From contig NZ_CP017146.1 of NCBI RefSeq assembly GCF_009930795.1, positions 310,001 to 374,000 on the forward strand: DNA of 64,000 nt, read 5' to 3'. A program made the translations under genes and the position numbers. Source of the stretch: Marisediminicola antarctica (GTDB lineage: Bacteria; Actinomycetota; Actinomycetes; Actinomycetales; Microbacteriaceae). Position 1 is the first letter of the stretch, and each line of letters opens with the position of its first letter. The notes beneath the pieces were generated by a model. The model saw nothing but the letters and a program-made list of their open reading frames with translations, did not search any database and had not been told where the DNA came from. This document shows, one piece after another, positions 44,850-52,905 of the stretch.

Positions 44850-45410
44850 CTAGGCCGTGCCGCTGACACTCCCGCTGCGGGTCGGTGTCGGGTCGGTGGT
44901 GTGGTCGTGGGCATCCGCTGCCGCGGTGCGCGTGAACAGCGGACGGCAGGTCGTGCAGACCTCACCGGATGCCTCCGCATCGGCATCCGTCGCCCGCCGT
45001 TCGCTCTCGAGGCGATCGCGGAGCGCCCAGAGGAGCAGGGCGATCGCGGCGATCGCGACGACCGGGCGGACGGCTCCGAACAGGAGCGGCTCGGCCGAGC
45101 GGAGGTCGGTCGAGAAGTGCAGCGCCACGAGGCCGAGGGCGGGCCAGCGGAGGTCGCAGAGGGTCGCATCGGCACCGATCGGGGTGCGGAAGTAGCTCGC
45201 GACGATGAGCCCGGTGAGCGCGGATCCCGAGGCGACCGCGGCGAGCGACCACAGGGCTCCGGCATCCGCTCCCGCAAAGGGAAGGGCGGAGGCCAGCACG
45301 AGCAGCGCGGCAGACAGCACGGCGACGGCGAGCGCGGCGAACCAGCGAACGGCAGGCCAGCTGCGCAGGTCGGCGGTCAGGCGTCGCAACGACTGCACGG
45401 GACTCCTCAC
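44850..45410 (-). CDS. Membrane protein with Cys/His-rich C-terminal tail
   Basis: A 186-aa protein with about four hydrophobic segments (about 22-46, 51-70, 88-100 and 110-128) and a cytoplasmic-type tail containing EVCTTCRPLF and ADAHDHTTD, a possible metal- or thiol-reactive site. No family is recognised. A CsoR-like palindrome (45440-45455) lies 30 bp upstream of its start, overlapping its likely promoter, which would link it to copper, persulfide or formaldehyde stress. The function is not known. Confidence 0.65.
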   Translation of the reverse strand: MRSPVQSLRRLTADLRSWPAVRWFAALAVAVLSAALLVLASALPFAGADAGALWSLAAVASGSALTGLIVASYFRTPIGADATLCDLRWPALGLVALHFSTDLRSAEPLLFGAVRPVVAIAAIALLLWALRDRLESERRATDADAEASGEVCTTCRPLFTRTAAADAHDHTTDPTPTRSGSVSGTA

Positions 45411-45439
45411 GCTGGGGCACCTCGAAGCGAGGGCTGGTT

Positions 45440-45455
45440 ATACCCTACGGGGTAT
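45440..45455. promoter_or_regulatory. CsoR/CstR-type operator candidate
   Basis: ATACCC-TACG-GGGTAT is a perfect 6-bp inverted repeat with 4-bp spacing inside TTATACCCTACGGGGTATTA. This is close to operators of the CsoR/CstR/FrmR repressor family (TACCC...GGGTA). It lies between a minus-strand membrane protein gene (30 bp away) and the plus-strand MATE gene (126 bp away). No CsoR-family gene is in the window. Confidence 0.5.
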
Positions 45456-45580
45456 TACTGGGGATCGGCAAGGAGGACCGGTGGCGGGCGTGCTGACCGT
45501 GGCACCGCGGCCGGGCCCCGGGGCCGGGCCCCGGGTACCATCGCCGCGAGTGGATGCCGTGCCGCCGGTAGCGTGGAGGC

Positions 45581-46897
45581 GTGCGCGCCCCAACTCCCCA
45601 CCCCCTCGACCGGGAGATCTTCCGGCTCGCGGTCCCGGCGCTCGGCGCGCTCGTCGCGGAACCGCTCTTTTTGCTCACCGACACTGCACTCGTCGGCCAC
45701 CTCGGCGAGGTGCCGCTCGGCGGGCTGAGCATCGCGAGCGCGATCCTGCAGACCGCAGTCGGGCTGCTCGTATTCCTCGCCTACGCGACGACCCCGATGG
45801 TCGCCAGGCGGCTCGGCGCCGGAGACCGGCCCGGCGCGATCCGGGCGGGCATCGATGGACTCTGGCTCGCCGTCGCGGTCGGCGCGCTGCTCCTCACCGG
45901 CGGACTGATCGGCGGCGAAGCGCTCGTGCTGCTTTTCGGAGCGCCGGATGCCGTGTCGGACGCGGCCACGACCTACCTGCTCATCTCGCTCTGGGGCCTC
46001 CCCGCGATGCTGCTCGTACTCGCCGCGACAGGCCTACTGCGCGGCCTGCAGGACACCAGGACGCCCCTCGTCGTGGCCGGACTGGGCTTTCTCGCGAACG
46101 CCGCGCTCAACGCCGTGTTCATCTACGGCTTCGGCTGGGGGATCGCGGGCTCCGCGATCGGAACCGTCGTCGCCCAGTGGGGCATGGCCGCCGTCTATCT
46201 CGTCATCGCCGTGCGCGCGGCGCGGCAGACGGGTTCGACGCTGCGACCTGGGCTCTCCGGGGTGTCGGGAGCGGTGGCATCCGGGGGCTGGCTACTGCTG
46301 CGCACACTGTCGCTGCGGATCGCGCTCCTCGCGACGGTCGTCGTGGCGACCAGGCAGGGAGTCACCGAGCTCGCCACCATGCAGATCGCCCTCACGATCT
46401 TCTCGACGCTCGCGTTCGCGCTCGACTCCCTCGCTATCGCGGGGCAGGCGATGATCGGCCACGGACTCGGGGCATCCGACCGGTCCCGCGTGGCGGCGAT
46501 CACCCGACGGCTGATCACCCTCGGATTGCTCGCGGGACTCGGGCTCGGGGTGCTCGTTGCTCTCCTCGCTCCCCTGCTCGGCCCGGTCTTCACGGGCGAT
46601 CCGGCGATCCACGCGGCGCTCGCGAGCGTCGCCCTCGTGATGGCGGTGGGCGTGCCGCTGGCCGGCTACGTCTTCGTGCTCGACGGGGTCCTGATCGGCG
46701 CGGGTGACGCGCGCTACCTCGCGGTCACCGGCATCGCCAATCTCGCCGTCTACGCGCCGCTGCTCTGGCTCGCGGCCGGAACCGGCAGCGTCGTGTGGCT
46801 GTGGGCGTCGTTCGGCCTCGGCTACATCGGCGCGCGGGCGCTCACCCTTGGCATTCGTGCCCGCGGCGAGCGCTGGATCGTCACGGGCGCCCGCTGA
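45581..46897 (+). CDS. MATE-family efflux transporter (DinF-like)
   Basis: The 438-aa protein has about 12 TM helices in two MATE halves; conserved parts are FRLAVPALGALVAEPLFLLT (about 13-32), DTALVGHLGEVPLGGLSIA, and in the second half LDSLAIAGQAMIGHGLGASD. It exports cationic or drug-like compounds using an ion gradient. GTG 45581 follows TAGCGT (45569-45574) by 6 nt. Confidence 0.9.
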   Translation: MRAPTPHPLDREIFRLAVPALGALVAEPLFLLTDTALVGHLGEVPLGGLSIASAILQTAVGLLVFLAYATTPMVARRLGAGDRPGAIRAGIDGLWLAVAVGALLLTGGLIGGEALVLLFGAPDAVSDAATTYLLISLWGLPAMLLVLAATGLLRGLQDTRTPLVVAGLGFLANAALNAVFIYGFGWGIAGSAIGTVVAQWGMAAVYLVIAVRAARQTGSTLRPGLSGVSGAVASGGWLLLRTLSLRIALLATVVVATRQGVTELATMQIALTIFSTLAFALDSLAIAGQAMIGHGLGASDRSRVAAITRRLITLGLLAGLGLGVLVALLAPLLGPVFTGDPAIHAALASVALVMAVGVPLAGYVFVLDGVLIGAGDARYLAVTGIANLAVYAPLLWLAAGTGSVVWLWASFGLGYIGARALTLGIRARGERWIVTGAR

Positions 46898-46954
46898 GTG
46901 CGGGCAACTCGCGGGGCGTGTGTGCCGTGCCGCCGCTCGGATAACCTGTTCCCT

Positions 46955-48199
46955 GTGTCGAAAACCGCCCCCATCGCGCTCGCGCGCCCCGAGCTGACAG
47001 CGTGGCGCAATTCGCTGTTCGTGCTCTTCGCGCTCTGCGGGATCGGGCTCGCGAGCTGGGCCGCGCGCATCCCCACCGTGAGCGCGTCGCTCGGCCTCAC
47101 GACGGGCGACGTCGGTGTGCTCCTCTTCGGCATCGCCGCGGGGTCGATCGGCGGGCTGCTCGTCTCGAGCCACCTCATCGCCGCCGTCGGCACTCGCACG
47201 GTCATTACCTGGGCGCTCATCATCGGCCCGCTCGGCCTCACTCTCGCCGCCGTCGGAGCGACCGTGCTGGTCAGCTTCCCCGTCGCGATCGCCGGGCTTG
47301 CGGTATTCGGCGCCGCGCTCGGCGCCTGCGACGTCTCGATCAACGTCTCCGGTGCCGCTAACGAGCGGGCCATCGGCCGCAACATCATGCCGATCTACCA
47401 CGCCTTCTTCAGTATCGGCACGATCGCCGGCGCCCTGGTCGCGGCACTCACCGAGCAGCTCCGGGTGCCGCTTGAGGTACACATCGGCGGAATCGCCGTC
47501 GTGTCGATCATCGCCATGCTGGCGAGCGTGCGTTTTTTGCGCCCCGAGCCGGTCTCCGAGGCGGAGGCGGGGACGGATGCCGCGAGCGGGCCCAGCGACG
47601 GCTGGCGCGGTCGGCTCAGCATCTGGCGCAACCCGCGCACGATCTTCATCGGCCTCATCGTGCTCGGGATGGCGTTCACCGAGGGCTCGGCGAACGACTG
47701 GCTCGCGTACGCCATGGTGGAAGGGCACAACACCGACAAGCCGACGGGCGCGCTCGTCTTCGGCGTCTTCGTCACGGCCATGACCGTCGGACGCCTCGGC
47801 GGCGTCCGGCTCCTCGACCGCTTCGGCCGCGTGCCGGTGCTCCGCGTCTCGGCTGTGCTCGCCGCGATCGGCCTGATCACGCTCATCTTCGTGCCCGTCG
47901 TCTGGATCGCCGTCATCGGTGTTGTGCTCTGGGGCCTCGGCGCGTCGCTCGGTTTCCCGGTCGGCATGTCGGCCGCCGCGGACGACCCCCGAACAGCCGC
48001 CGCGAGCGTGAGCGCGGTGGCGACGATCGGCTACGTCGCGTTCCTCGTCGGCCCGCCCGTGATCGGATTCCTCGGCGAGCAGGTCGGCATCCTGAACGGG
48101 CTTCTGCTCGTGCTCGTGCTCGTCGCCCTTGCCGGGGTGTTCTCGCACAAGGCCCGAGAACTGACCCCATTGGCGAAGTCGGCCGCTCAGGCTGGATAG
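46955..48199 (+). CDS. MFS transporter (sugar/drug-type)
   Basis: The 414-aa protein has 12 TM helices. Motifs include [20 protein letters not shown] (about 24-43) with ARIP after TM1, [20 protein letters not shown] in TM4-5 and [20 protein letters not shown]. This matches a large actinobacterial MFS group annotated as drug or fucose-permease-like exporters. GTG 46955 is chosen because TAACCT (46942-46947) lies 7 nt upstream and the preceding codons are not membrane-like. Confidence 0.88.
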   Translation: MSKTAPIALARPELTAWRNSLFVLFALCGIGLASWAARIPTVSASLGLTTGDVGVLLFGIAAGSIGGLLVSSHLIAAVGTRTVITWALIIGPLGLTLAAVGATVLVSFPVAIAGLAVFGAALGACDVSINVSGAANERAIGRNIMPIYHAFFSIGTIAGALVAALTEQLRVPLEVHIGGIAVVSIIAMLASVRFLRPEPVSEAEAGTDAASGPSDGWRGRLSIWRNPRTIFIGLIVLGMAFTEGSANDWLAYAMVEGHNTDKPTGALVFGVFVTAMTVGRLGGVRLLDRFGRVPVLRVSAVLAAIGLITLIFVPVVWIAVIGVVLWGLGASLGFPVGMSAAADDPRTAAASVSAVATIGYVAFLVGPPVIGFLGEQVGILNGLLLVLVLVALAGVFSHKARELTPLAKSAAQAG

Positions 48200-48209
48200 G
48201 GTTCTAGGC

Positions 48210-48905
48210 GTGCGTCTTGTCATTGCCCGTTGCTCCGTCGATTACGCAGGACGTCTCAGCGCGCACCTGCCGGTCGCGACCCGCCTCCTCCTGCTCAAGG
48301 CCGACGGGAGCGTGCTCGTGCACAGCGACTCCCTCAGCTACAAGCCGCTCAACTGGATGAGCCCGCCGTGCAGCATCAGTTTCCCCGAGGTCGCCGACGA
48401 CGCGCGGGAGGTCGGAGTCACCGAGACCTGGAAGGTCACGCAGGCGAAGACATCCGACCTGCTCGTGATCTCGATCCACGAGATCATCCACGACTCGGCC
48501 CACGAGCTCGGCATCGACCCCGGCCTGCAGAAGGACGGCGTCGAGGCCCACCTGCAGAAGCTGCTCGCGGAGCAGATCGACCTGCTCGGGGACGGCTACC
48601 GGCTCGTTCGGCGCGAGTACATGACCGCGATCGGGCCCGTCGACATTCTCGCGACCGACCATGCCGGGGCATCCGTCGCGATCGAAATCAAGCGCCGAGG
48701 AGACATCGACGGCGTCGAGCAGCTCACGAGGTACCTCGAGCTGATGAACCGCGACCCGCGTCTGTCCCCTGTGGCCGGCGTGTTCGCCGCCCAGGAGATC
48801 AAGCCGCAGGCACGCACGCTCGCCCTGGACCGCGGCATCCGCTGCGTCACGCTCGACTACGATGCGATGCGCGGGCTGGACGACAGCGACTCCCGCCTCT
48901 TCTAG
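48210..48905 (+). CDS. nucS: Mismatch-specific endonuclease NucS (EndoMS)
   Basis: The 231-aa protein matches NucS over its length: N-terminal DNA-binding domain ([20 protein letters not shown]), linker and C-terminal nuclease with the D-E-K site in [12 protein letters not shown] and AIEIKRRGD. The tail SDSRLF resembles the beta-clamp-binding motif of actinobacterial NucS. It cuts G-T-type mismatches and replaces MutS/MutL in this phylum, so its presence supports the taxonomic call. TAGGGT (48197-48202) lies 7 nt before GTG 48210. Confidence 0.95.
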   Translation: MRLVIARCSVDYAGRLSAHLPVATRLLLLKADGSVLVHSDSLSYKPLNWMSPPCSISFPEVADDAREVGVTETWKVTQAKTSDLLVISIHEIIHDSAHELGIDPGLQKDGVEAHLQKLLAEQIDLLGDGYRLVRREYMTAIGPVDILATDHAGASVAIEIKRRGDIDGVEQLTRYLELMNRDPRLSPVAGVFAAQEIKPQARTLALDRGIRCVTLDYDAMRGLDDSDSRLF

Positions 48906-48913
48906 ACCCACTC

Positions 48914-48931
48914 GCTTTCGTTATTCAGGAG
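48914..48931 (+). repeat. 33-bp inverted-array element, locus E, F unit
   Basis: GCTTTCGTTATTCAGGAG begins 9 bp after the nucS stop. With the R unit at 49050 it forms an inverted pair extended inward (CAGGAGTGG / CCACTCCTG). The 118-bp spacer contains a nested hairpin: CCGCCAC (48978-48984), GCCGC-ATCT-GCGGC (48989-49002) and GTGGCGG (49008-49014). Confidence 0.88.
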
Positions 48932-49049
48932 TGGTGGGCGGGCACACCCGCTCCCGACGGTGACGTGCGGCGCCAAACCGCCACAATCGCCGCATCTGCG
49001 GCAGTTCGTGGCGGGTGGGAGGTGGGCCGTCCACTCCAGCCGCCGTCCA

Positions 49050-49066
49050 CTCCTGAATGATGAAAG
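49050..49066 (-). repeat. 33-bp inverted-array element, locus E, R unit
   Basis: CTCCTGAATGATGAAAG lies just upstream of the HAD gene, covering the place where its -35 should be (the -10 is 49080-49085). No IS has inserted here. A single unit per arm makes this the simplest form of the element. Confidence 0.88.
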
Positions 49067-49091
49067 GATGCGCGCGGCTTAGGCTGTGACG

Positions 49092-49775
49092 GTGAAGCCC
49101 CACTGGACCTGCATCCTCATCGACCTCGACGGCACGATCACCGACTCCGCTCCCGGAATCACCTCGAGCCTCGCGTGGATGTTCGAGCAACTCGGCCGCC
49201 CCATCCCGACGCCGGTCGAACTGCTCCGCTATGTCGGCCCGCCGCTGCTCACCTCGTTCCGCGACTTCGCCGGCTTCAGCCCCGCGCAGTCCGCGCACGC
49301 ACTCGAGGTGTACCGCAGCCACTACATCGTGAAGGGCCTCTACGACAGCTCGGTCTACCACGGCATCCCCGAGGTGCTCTCGGCGATCGGCGCGAGTGAC
49401 ATCCCGCTCTCCCTCGCGACCTCGAAGCCCGAGACGCCGGCGAACCTGATTCTCAACCACTTCGAACTCGCGCGGCACTTCGACATCATCGCGGGGGCAT
49501 CCGACGACGAGGTGCGCAGTACCAAGGCGGATGTCGTCGCGGTCGCCCTCGAGCGCCTCGCGGCGGCGGGGGCCGACGTCTCGAACCCGATCATGGTCGG
49601 CGACCGTGAGCACGACATCGAGGGAGCCGCGGCGCACGGCATTCCGACGATCTTCGTCGAGTGGGGCTACGGCTCGGTCGCCGAGCGGGTCGGATCACAC
49701 TCCAGCGCGAAACATCCGGGCGAGCTTCCGGGACTGCTGCTCGGTGAGGTCGAACGAGCGGACCTTTCCGCCTGA
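49092..49775 (+). CDS. HAD-family hydrolase, phosphoglycolate-phosphatase-like
   Basis: The product (227 aa) carries the HAD motifs: I = ILIDLDGTITDS, II = SLATSKPETP, III/IV = NPIMVGDREHDIEGAAAHGI. A cap domain lies between motif I and II (LAWMFEQLGRPIPTPVELLR). It is a soluble phosphatase for a small phosphoester. TAGGCT at 49080-49085 places the transcription start at GTG 49092; the GTG at 49086 would fall inside the promoter, so 49092 is preferred. Confidence 0.88.
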   Translation: MKPHWTCILIDLDGTITDSAPGITSSLAWMFEQLGRPIPTPVELLRYVGPPLLTSFRDFAGFSPAQSAHALEVYRSHYIVKGLYDSSVYHGIPEVLSAIGASDIPLSLATSKPETPANLILNHFELARHFDIIAGASDDEVRSTKADVVAVALERLAAAGADVSNPIMVGDREHDIEGAAAHGIPTIFVEWGYGSVAERVGSHSSAKHPGELPGLLLGEVERADLSA

Positions 49776-49785
49776 CCGGCTGCTC

Positions 49786-50868
49786 TCAGCGCGCGAGACG
49801 CTCGACGACGCCCCCGAAAAGCCGCGGCAGCGCCACGGCGGCCGGCACGATCGCTCCTCGGAGGGGGGACGTGGCCACGGCGACCAGGCCGGCCGTGAGC
49901 ACGCGGAAGTCGCGCGTGCGCAGCATCCACTCCCGCTCGTAGTAGCCGGGCCGCCCGGCCGCGATGCACTCGATCGCCGCGCGCGCCTGCGCGAGGCCCA
50001 CCCTGATGCCCTCGCCGGTGATCGCGTCGACGTAGCCGGATGCGTCGCCGACGAGCATCACGCGCCCGAATGACCGCCGCGTCGCGCGCTGGTCGAACGG
50101 CCCGGCGCCGCGAAGTGTGCTCGCCGGTGCGACACCGGCCAGGCGCGATGCGAGCGTGGGGACGGATGCGATGGCCTCGTCGAAGTCGGTGCGGGCCGGG
50201 CCGAGCAGGGCGATTCCGACGAGGTCATGCGAGACAGGGGTCACATAGGCCTCGGCGAGCGGAGTCCAGTGCACCTCGATGAGGTCGCTCCACGGCGCGA
50301 TTGCGTAGTGTCGGCGCAGCCCGAAGCGCCGCCCCTGCTGCGGCACCGCGATCTCGAGACCGCAGAGGCGCCGCACGGTCGAATGAAGCCCGTCCGCGCC
50401 GAGCAGGTAGCGGCCGGTGACTCCCGCGGCGGTGACGCTGGCGCCGTCCTGCTCGATCGTGTCGACGCGGTCGGCCACCCGGCCGACCCCGAGTTCCTCA
50501 GCGCGCCCGGCCAGCGCCCGGCTCAACTCGGTGCGCCGCACTCCCAGGCCGCTGCCGGAGCGAAACCGGTGGTCGACGCGGCGCCCGGCGGACTGGTAGC
50601 TGACCCCCCGAAGCGGATGCCCGTGCGGCGCGACCCCGAGGCGGGCGAGCGCCGGGACTGCACCGGGCATGATTCCCTCGCCACATGCCTTGTCGATCGA
50701 GCCCGATCCGCCGTCGGCGGAGCCCGATCCGCCGTCGGCGGAGTCCGGGCCGCCCCGCGGCTCGATGATCGTGGCGCTGAGCCCGATCAGGCGTGCCTCG
50801 ATCGCCGCCGCAAGGCCGACCGGTCCGCCGCCCACGATAAGCACATCGACCTGAGGCGCCGCCATCAT
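49786..50868 (-). CDS. FAD-dependent hydroxylase/oxidoreductase of the type III PKS operon
   Basis: The 360-aa protein has the flavoprotein hydroxylase layout: VDVLIVGGGPVGLAAAIEAR (about 7-26), the Cys-containing DKACGEGIMPGAV and the second FAD motif GRVMLVGDASGYVDAITGEG. It resembles geranylgeranyl-reductase/SrsC-like enzymes. A 7-aa repeat (SADGGSG, 21 bp from 50702) lies after the first FAD motif. As third gene after a type III PKS and a methyltransferase, it would hydroxylate the phenolic ring. ATG 50868 overlaps the methyltransferase stop. Confidence 0.85.
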   Translation of the reverse strand: MMAAPQVDVLIVGGGPVGLAAAIEARLIGLSATIIEPRGGPDSADGGSGSADGGSGSIDKACGEGIMPGAVPALARLGVAPHGHPLRGVSYQSAGRRVDHRFRSGSGLGVRRTELSRALAGRAEELGVGRVADRVDTIEQDGASVTAAGVTGRYLLGADGLHSTVRRLCGLEIAVPQQGRRFGLRRHYAIAPWSDLIEVHWTPLAEAYVTPVSHDLVGIALLGPARTDFDEAIASVPTLASRLAGVAPASTLRGAGPFDQRATRRSFGRVMLVGDASGYVDAITGEGIRVGLAQARAAIECIAAGRPGYYEREWMLRTRDFRVLTAGLVAVATSPLRGAIVPAAVALPRLFGGVVERLAR

Positions 50869-51404
50869 GACGCGGGAGCGCCGCGCGCGTCGAGGGCGGC
50901 GAGCGCTCGGTTCTCGGTCGGGATGCGGAACGCGAGCAGCAGCACGGCGTTGAGCGCGGTGAACACGATCGCGGTGACCCAGGCGGTGTGCACGAGCGGC
51001 AGCGCGATCCCCTCGATCGCAACGACAATGTAGTTCGGGTGCCTCATCCACGAGAAACGGTACGGGCCGCGCTCGACCCGGCCGAGCCCGGGGACGACGA
51101 TCACCCGGGTGTTCCACTGGTGGCCGAGGGAGGAGATGATCCAGTAGCGCCCAGCCTGGCAGAGCGCGACGACTGCCAGCATCGGCCAGCCGAGCCACGG
51201 GATGAACGGCCGGTCGAAGAAGTAGACCTCCGCGACGCAGGCGACCAGGAGTCCCGTGTGCAGGGCCACCATCGCGGGGAAGTGGCCCTGGCCGTACTCG
51301 ATGCCGCCACGCTCGAAGGCCCAGCGTGCATTCCGCTTCGAGATGACGAGCTCGACGAGGCGCTCGACCCCCGTGGCGAGGATCAGGGCGAGGTAGCCGA
51401 TCAC
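50865..51404 (-). CDS. Isoprenylcysteine-carboxyl-methyltransferase-family membrane methyltransferase
   Basis: The 179-aa integral membrane protein has five or so TM helices and the family motifs GQGHFPAMVALHTGL, LGHQWNTRVIVVPG and RGPYRFSWMRHPNYIVVAIEG (RHPxY being the SAM-binding part). SrsB in Streptomyces griseus, from the same gene arrangement, O-methylates alkylresorcinols; the context suggests the same here. GTG 51404 overlaps the PKS stop (GTGA); GTG 51413 is also possible. Confidence 0.85.
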   Translation of the reverse strand: MIGYLALILATGVERLVELVISKRNARWAFERGGIEYGQGHFPAMVALHTGLLVACVAEVYFFDRPFIPWLGWPMLAVVALCQAGRYWIISSLGHQWNTRVIVVPGLGRVERGPYRFSWMRHPNYIVVAIEGIALPLVHTAWVTAIVFTALNAVLLLAFRIPTENRALAALDARGAPAS

Positions 51405-52468
51405 GACGGCCACCGCAGCAGCACGAGCTCGCCGGAGATTCCGGGGCCGAGGGCGAACAGCAGGGTGCGGTCGCCAGCCTCGTGGCCCGAGGCGAGCGAG
51501 TCGGCCAGGATGTGCAGTACCGACACAGAGGACAGGTTGCCGACGCGGGCGAGCGACGCCCAGCTGATGTCGAGTTCGCCGTCGTCGAGCTCGAGGCTGT
51601 GCGCGAAGGCCTCGAGCACCCGCGGGCCACCCGGATGAGCGACCCAGCGGTCGATCGAGGCGATGGAACATCCGTTCGACTCGAGGAACGCATCGACGTC
51701 GTCGCCGAAGTGCCGCTCGACGATCTCGCCCACCCTGGCCGTGAGCACGATACGGAAGCCGGTCTCGCTCGCGTTGAAGCCGATCACGTCCTCGGTGTCG
51801 GGGTAGAGCTGGCTGCGGGTGTCGACGACGTCGGGCCCGGTCACCGGCATACGCTTCGCCCGCTCGTCGCCGACCATGATGACGGCCCCGGCGCCATCGC
51901 CGAACAGCCCGGTGGCGACGAGGTTGGCCATCGAGTCGTCGTCGCGCTGAAAGGTGAGCGAGCAGAGCTCGACGGCGATGAGCGCCGCGACGCCCTCGGG
52001 GTGGCCCGCGGGGTAGTCATTGCCCCGCGCGATCCCCGCCGCTCCCGCCACGCAGCCGAGCCCGTACATCGGCACCCGCTTGACGTCGGGGCGCAGGCCG
52101 AGCCTCGCGACGAGCAGGCCGTCGATCGAGGGGGCGGAGATTCCGGTGACGGAGGTAAACATGAGGTAGTCGATGTCGGCGGGTTCGAGGCCGGATGCGT
52201 CGAGCGCGGCGCGCAGGGACTCCTCGGCAAGGTCCGCGGCGACCTCGATGAACATACCGTTCGTCTCGGAGAAGGTCTGCGGGTCGAGGTACTTCTCGAT
52301 CGGCATCACGAGGTGCCGGGTGTCGACGCTGCTCGAGCCGTGCAGCCGCGCCAGAACGGCGCGCTTCGAGGGGTCCTGGGTGACCAGTGAACCGATCATT
52401 TCGGTGATCTCGGATTGGGAGTACACGAAAGCGGGGAGGGCGGGCGCGACCGCCGCGATTCGGGCCAT
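51401..52468 (-). CDS. Type III polyketide synthase (alkylresorcinol/alkylpyrone type)
   Basis: A 355-aa chalcone-synthase-fold enzyme with the catalytic Cys in MYGLGCVAGAAGIARG, His in WVAHPGGPRVLEAF and Asn in RVGNLSSVSVLHI. It extends an acyl starter with malonyl units and cyclises the product. The operon PKS-methyltransferase-flavoprotein equals the srsABC arrangement for methylated phenolic lipids, so a membrane phenolic lipid is the likely product. ACGGTA (minus strand TACCGT, 52474-52479) lies 5 nt before the ATG. Confidence 0.92.
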   Translation of the reverse strand: MARIAAVAPALPAFVYSQSEITEMIGSLVTQDPSKRAVLARLHGSSSVDTRHLVMPIEKYLDPQTFSETNGMFIEVAADLAEESLRAALDASGLEPADIDYLMFTSVTGISAPSIDGLLVARLGLRPDVKRVPMYGLGCVAGAAGIARGNDYPAGHPEGVAALIAVELCSLTFQRDDDSMANLVATGLFGDGAGAVIMVGDERAKRMPVTGPDVVDTRSQLYPDTEDVIGFNASETGFRIVLTARVGEIVERHFGDDVDAFLESNGCSIASIDRWVAHPGGPRVLEAFAHSLELDDGELDISWASLARVGNLSSVSVLHILADSLASGHEAGDRTLLFALGPGISGELVLLRWPS

Positions 52469-52697
52469 TGCAGACGGTAACACGGCAGGGTGTGCTCGCC
52501 CAACGAAGTGGGGTCCCCCACACAGACGACACCTCTGCCGAGCGGGGTACAAATGCTTCCCCCAGTTCGGGGTGAAGCGCGGCCTGTCGCCTTTCGCCGG
52601 TGCAGCGGTGCGGCCTAGGTTCGAAGTCACCACCCGAGTCGGGGCCCAGAACCAGGGCCGACAGCCCTCCTCCACGCATCCCAGTGAGACATCGACA

Positions 52698-52802
52698 ATG
52701 ACTTCTTTCGCCCTGATCGCCTTCGTCATCGGCGCGGCTCTCGCGCTCGTCTTCGTCGTCGCAGTCCTCGCGTCGAGCGCACGCCGCTCCCACATTTCCT
52801 GA
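52698..52802 (+). CDS. Short single-TM membrane peptide
   Basis: A 34-codon ORF: MTSFALIAFVIGAALALVFV then VAVLASSARRSHIS, a single hydrophobic helix with a basic tail. TAGGTT (about 52614-52619) upstream could be its -10. There is no strong ribosome-binding site. It lies alone in the 437-bp gap between the PKS and the OYE gene, whose other part (52469-52697) shows no gene. It may be a genuine small protein, but the evidence is limited to the sequence. Confidence 0.4.
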   Translation: MTSFALIAFVIGAALALVFVVAVLASSARRSHIS

Positions 52803-52905
52803 CCCTGCGAACCTGACATTCGCCCGAGTGGCGGAATACCTCGTTGGAGCGCCTCGTTGGCCCGAGGGTGGCGTGCCCTGCGTGCGCCGGATCCTCTCTT
52901 GGAGG

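Noticed and set aside
52600-52640. tRNA-like TTCGAAGTC (T-loop resemblance) at about 52617
   Set aside because: No acceptor stem, anticodon stem or D-loop can be built around it.
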